From NCBI GenBank assembly GCA_021156245.1, contig JAJNBO010000222.1, positions 1-5,210 on the forward strand: 5,210 bases of DNA. The letters run 5' to 3'. A model generated the notes under the pieces. That model did no database searches and was not told the DNA's origin. It saw only the letters and a list, made by a program, of their open reading frames with translations. This document shows, in pieces, positions 4,120 to 5,210 of the stretch (position 1 is its first letter; every line of letters begins with the position of its first letter). The DNA comes from Ramlibacter sp. (GTDB taxonomy: Bacteria > Pseudomonadota > Gammaproteobacteria > Burkholderiales > Burkholderiaceae_C). Position numbers and translations under genes: made by a program.

Positions 4120-5210
4120 CGCGGGCCCGGGCGGATCCCGCCACCATGTCGAAGCGGAACAGCCGGCATTCGATGGGCCCGTTCCACATCGGGATGCGGC
4201 GGGACTCCTTCAGGCGCATGCGGCTCGGGAGCTTGGCGTCCGGCGACAGCAGCCAGGCCGTCCAGCCGGCGTAGTTCTTCTTCCAGTGCGAGGCGAGCTG
4301 CGCGAAGAAGTCGCCGGCGTTCTCCATCTGCGCCTGCTCGCGTCCGCCCCGGCCCCGGCCGGCGACGCCCGCCGCCTCGATGCGCTCGCCGTACGGAGGA
4401 TTCAGCAGCATGACGCCGGGGGATTCGCTCGGCGGCATCCGCTGCAAGGCGTCGCCGCCGCGCAGCTGCACCGCCTCGGCGACGCCCGCGCGTTGGGCGT
4501 TGCGCTGGGCGAAGTCCACCATCCGGAACGCCACGTCGCTGCCGAAGATGGGCGCGGCCGGCGCACGGCGCGCCGCCTGCGCCTCGGCCTTGAGCGCGCC
4601 CCAGTCGGCTGCCGAATGCGCCCGCAGCCGCTCGAAGCCGAAGCGGCGCCACAGGCCCGGCGCGATGTTGCAGGCGATCTGGGCGGCCTCGATGACGATG
4701 GTGCCGCTGCCGCAGCAAGGGTCGTACAAGGGCGTGGCCGCGTCCCATCCGCTGGCGGCGATCATGGCGGCCGCCAGCGTTTCCTTCAGCGGCGCCTCGC
4801 CCTTGTCCTCGCGCCAGCCGCGCTTGAAGAGCGGTTCGCCGGACGTGTCCACGTACAGCGTGACCTCGTCGGCGGACAGGTGCGCGAACAGCCGCACGGC
4901 CGGCCGCTGCGTGTCCACGTCCGGCCGCACGCCGCCGCGCTCGCGGAATCGGTCGGCGACCGCGTCCTTGATCTTCAGTGCGGCGAAGTTCAGGCTCTTG
5001 AGCGGGCTCTGGTGCGCGGTCAGTTCGATCTTGAAGCTCTCGCGTGGCGTGAACCACTCCTCCCACGGCACCGCCGCCGCGGCCTCGTACAGGTCGCTCT
5101 CGGCCCGATAGGGGCGATGCGCCACCTGCACGAGCACGCGCTGGGCCAGCCGGCTGTGCAGGTTCAGCCGGAGCACCGCGTCCCAGCCGGCGCGCAGGCG
5201 CACGCCGCCG
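4103..5210 (-). CDS. rlmL: THUMP-domain 23S rRNA (guanine-N2) methyltransferase, RlmL type, N-terminus cut off
   Basis: The frame is open to the right edge, and 368 residues are visible. By comparison with E. coli RlmL, whose GGV sequence matches the first visible residues, about 40-50 N-terminal residues lie outside the window; the GTG at 5203 is not the start. The THUMP region is at visible 1-115, then SGEPLFKRGWR and APLKETLAAA at about 123-148 lead into a Rossmann-fold methyltransferase. SAM-binding motif I is DPCCGSGT at 163-170 and the catalytic motif IV is NPPYGER at 270-276, typical of base N-methyltransferases. In E. coli the corresponding domain makes m2G2445 in 23S rRNA. A Gly/Arg-rich insert follows NPPYGER (about 277-298). 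The protein ends shortly after RRIPMWNGPIECRLFRFDM, so the RlmK (m7G2069) domain fused in E. coli is absent. The 3' end overlaps the PIN gene by 17 nt. Confidence 0.93.
   Translation of the reverse strand, partial: GGVRLRAGWDAVLRLNLHSRLAQRVLVQVAHRPYRAESDLYEAAAAVPWEEWFTPRESFKIELTAHQSPLKSLNFAALKIKDAVADRFRERGGVRPDVDTQRPAVRLFAHLSADEVTLYVDTSGEPLFKRGWREDKGEAPLKETLAAAMIAASGWDAATPLYDPCCGSGTIVIEAAQIACNIAPGLWRRFGFERLRAHSAADWGALKAEAQAARRAPAAPIFGSDVAFRMVDFAQRNAQRAGVAEAVQLRGGDALQRMPPSESPGVMLLNPPYGERIEAAGVAGRGRGGREQAQMENAGDFFAQLASHWKKNYAGWTAWLLSPDAKLPSRMRLKESRRIPMWNGPIECRLFRFDMVAGSARARDAAGD

Noticed and set aside
3619..4413. 264-codon + strand frame across the PIN gene and the rlmL 3' end
   Set aside because: It is antisense to two well-supported genes; the His/Gln/Arg-rich composition and lack of motifs mark it as a shadow.

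Overview
The window is a dense, GC-rich stretch of chromosome with almost no non-coding space. GTG starts, 4-nt stop/start overlaps and protein sequences of beta-proteobacterial type point to Burkholderiales, most likely a Comamonadaceae-like genus. This placement rests on recognition of the protein families and codon use, not on a database search, so the genus is left open. No tRNA, rRNA, insertion sequence, CRISPR array or phage gene was seen.

Left half, + strand (1-3016): five genes run head to tail and look like one operon. They are the C-terminal half of a YbdK-type carboxylate-amine ligase (glutamate-cysteine ligase family 2), thiL (thiamine-monophosphate kinase), a small exported staphylococcal-nuclease-like protein, pgpA (phosphatidylglycerophosphatase A) and pncC (nicotinamide-nucleotide amidase, CinA C-terminal family). 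thiL/nuclease and pgpA/pncC each overlap by 4 nt (GTGA). Most products serve basic metabolism: thiamine diphosphate synthesis, phosphatidylglycerol synthesis and pyridine-nucleotide salvage. The exported nuclease is the odd member.

Right half, - strand (3026-5210): reading leftwards there is a THUMP-domain 23S rRNA guanine methyltransferase of RlmL type, cut by the window edge at its N-terminus and without a fused RlmK domain. A PIN-domain ribonuclease-like protein overlaps its 3' end by 17 nt. Next come a 68-residue protein with two DnaJ-style CxxCxGxG motifs and a small charged helical protein of unknown function. The last of these converges on pncC with only 9 nt between the stop codons. 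There is no gene-free stretch above 300 bases. The longest gap (3611-3711) holds two adjacent perfect hairpins just upstream of the CxxCxGxG gene, and the nearer one covers the only plausible ribosome binding site.

Most of the window is ordinary housekeeping sequence. The least explained part is 3026-4119: a PIN nuclease without a visible antitoxin, a small zinc-binding-type protein with a structured leader, and an unknown small protein.
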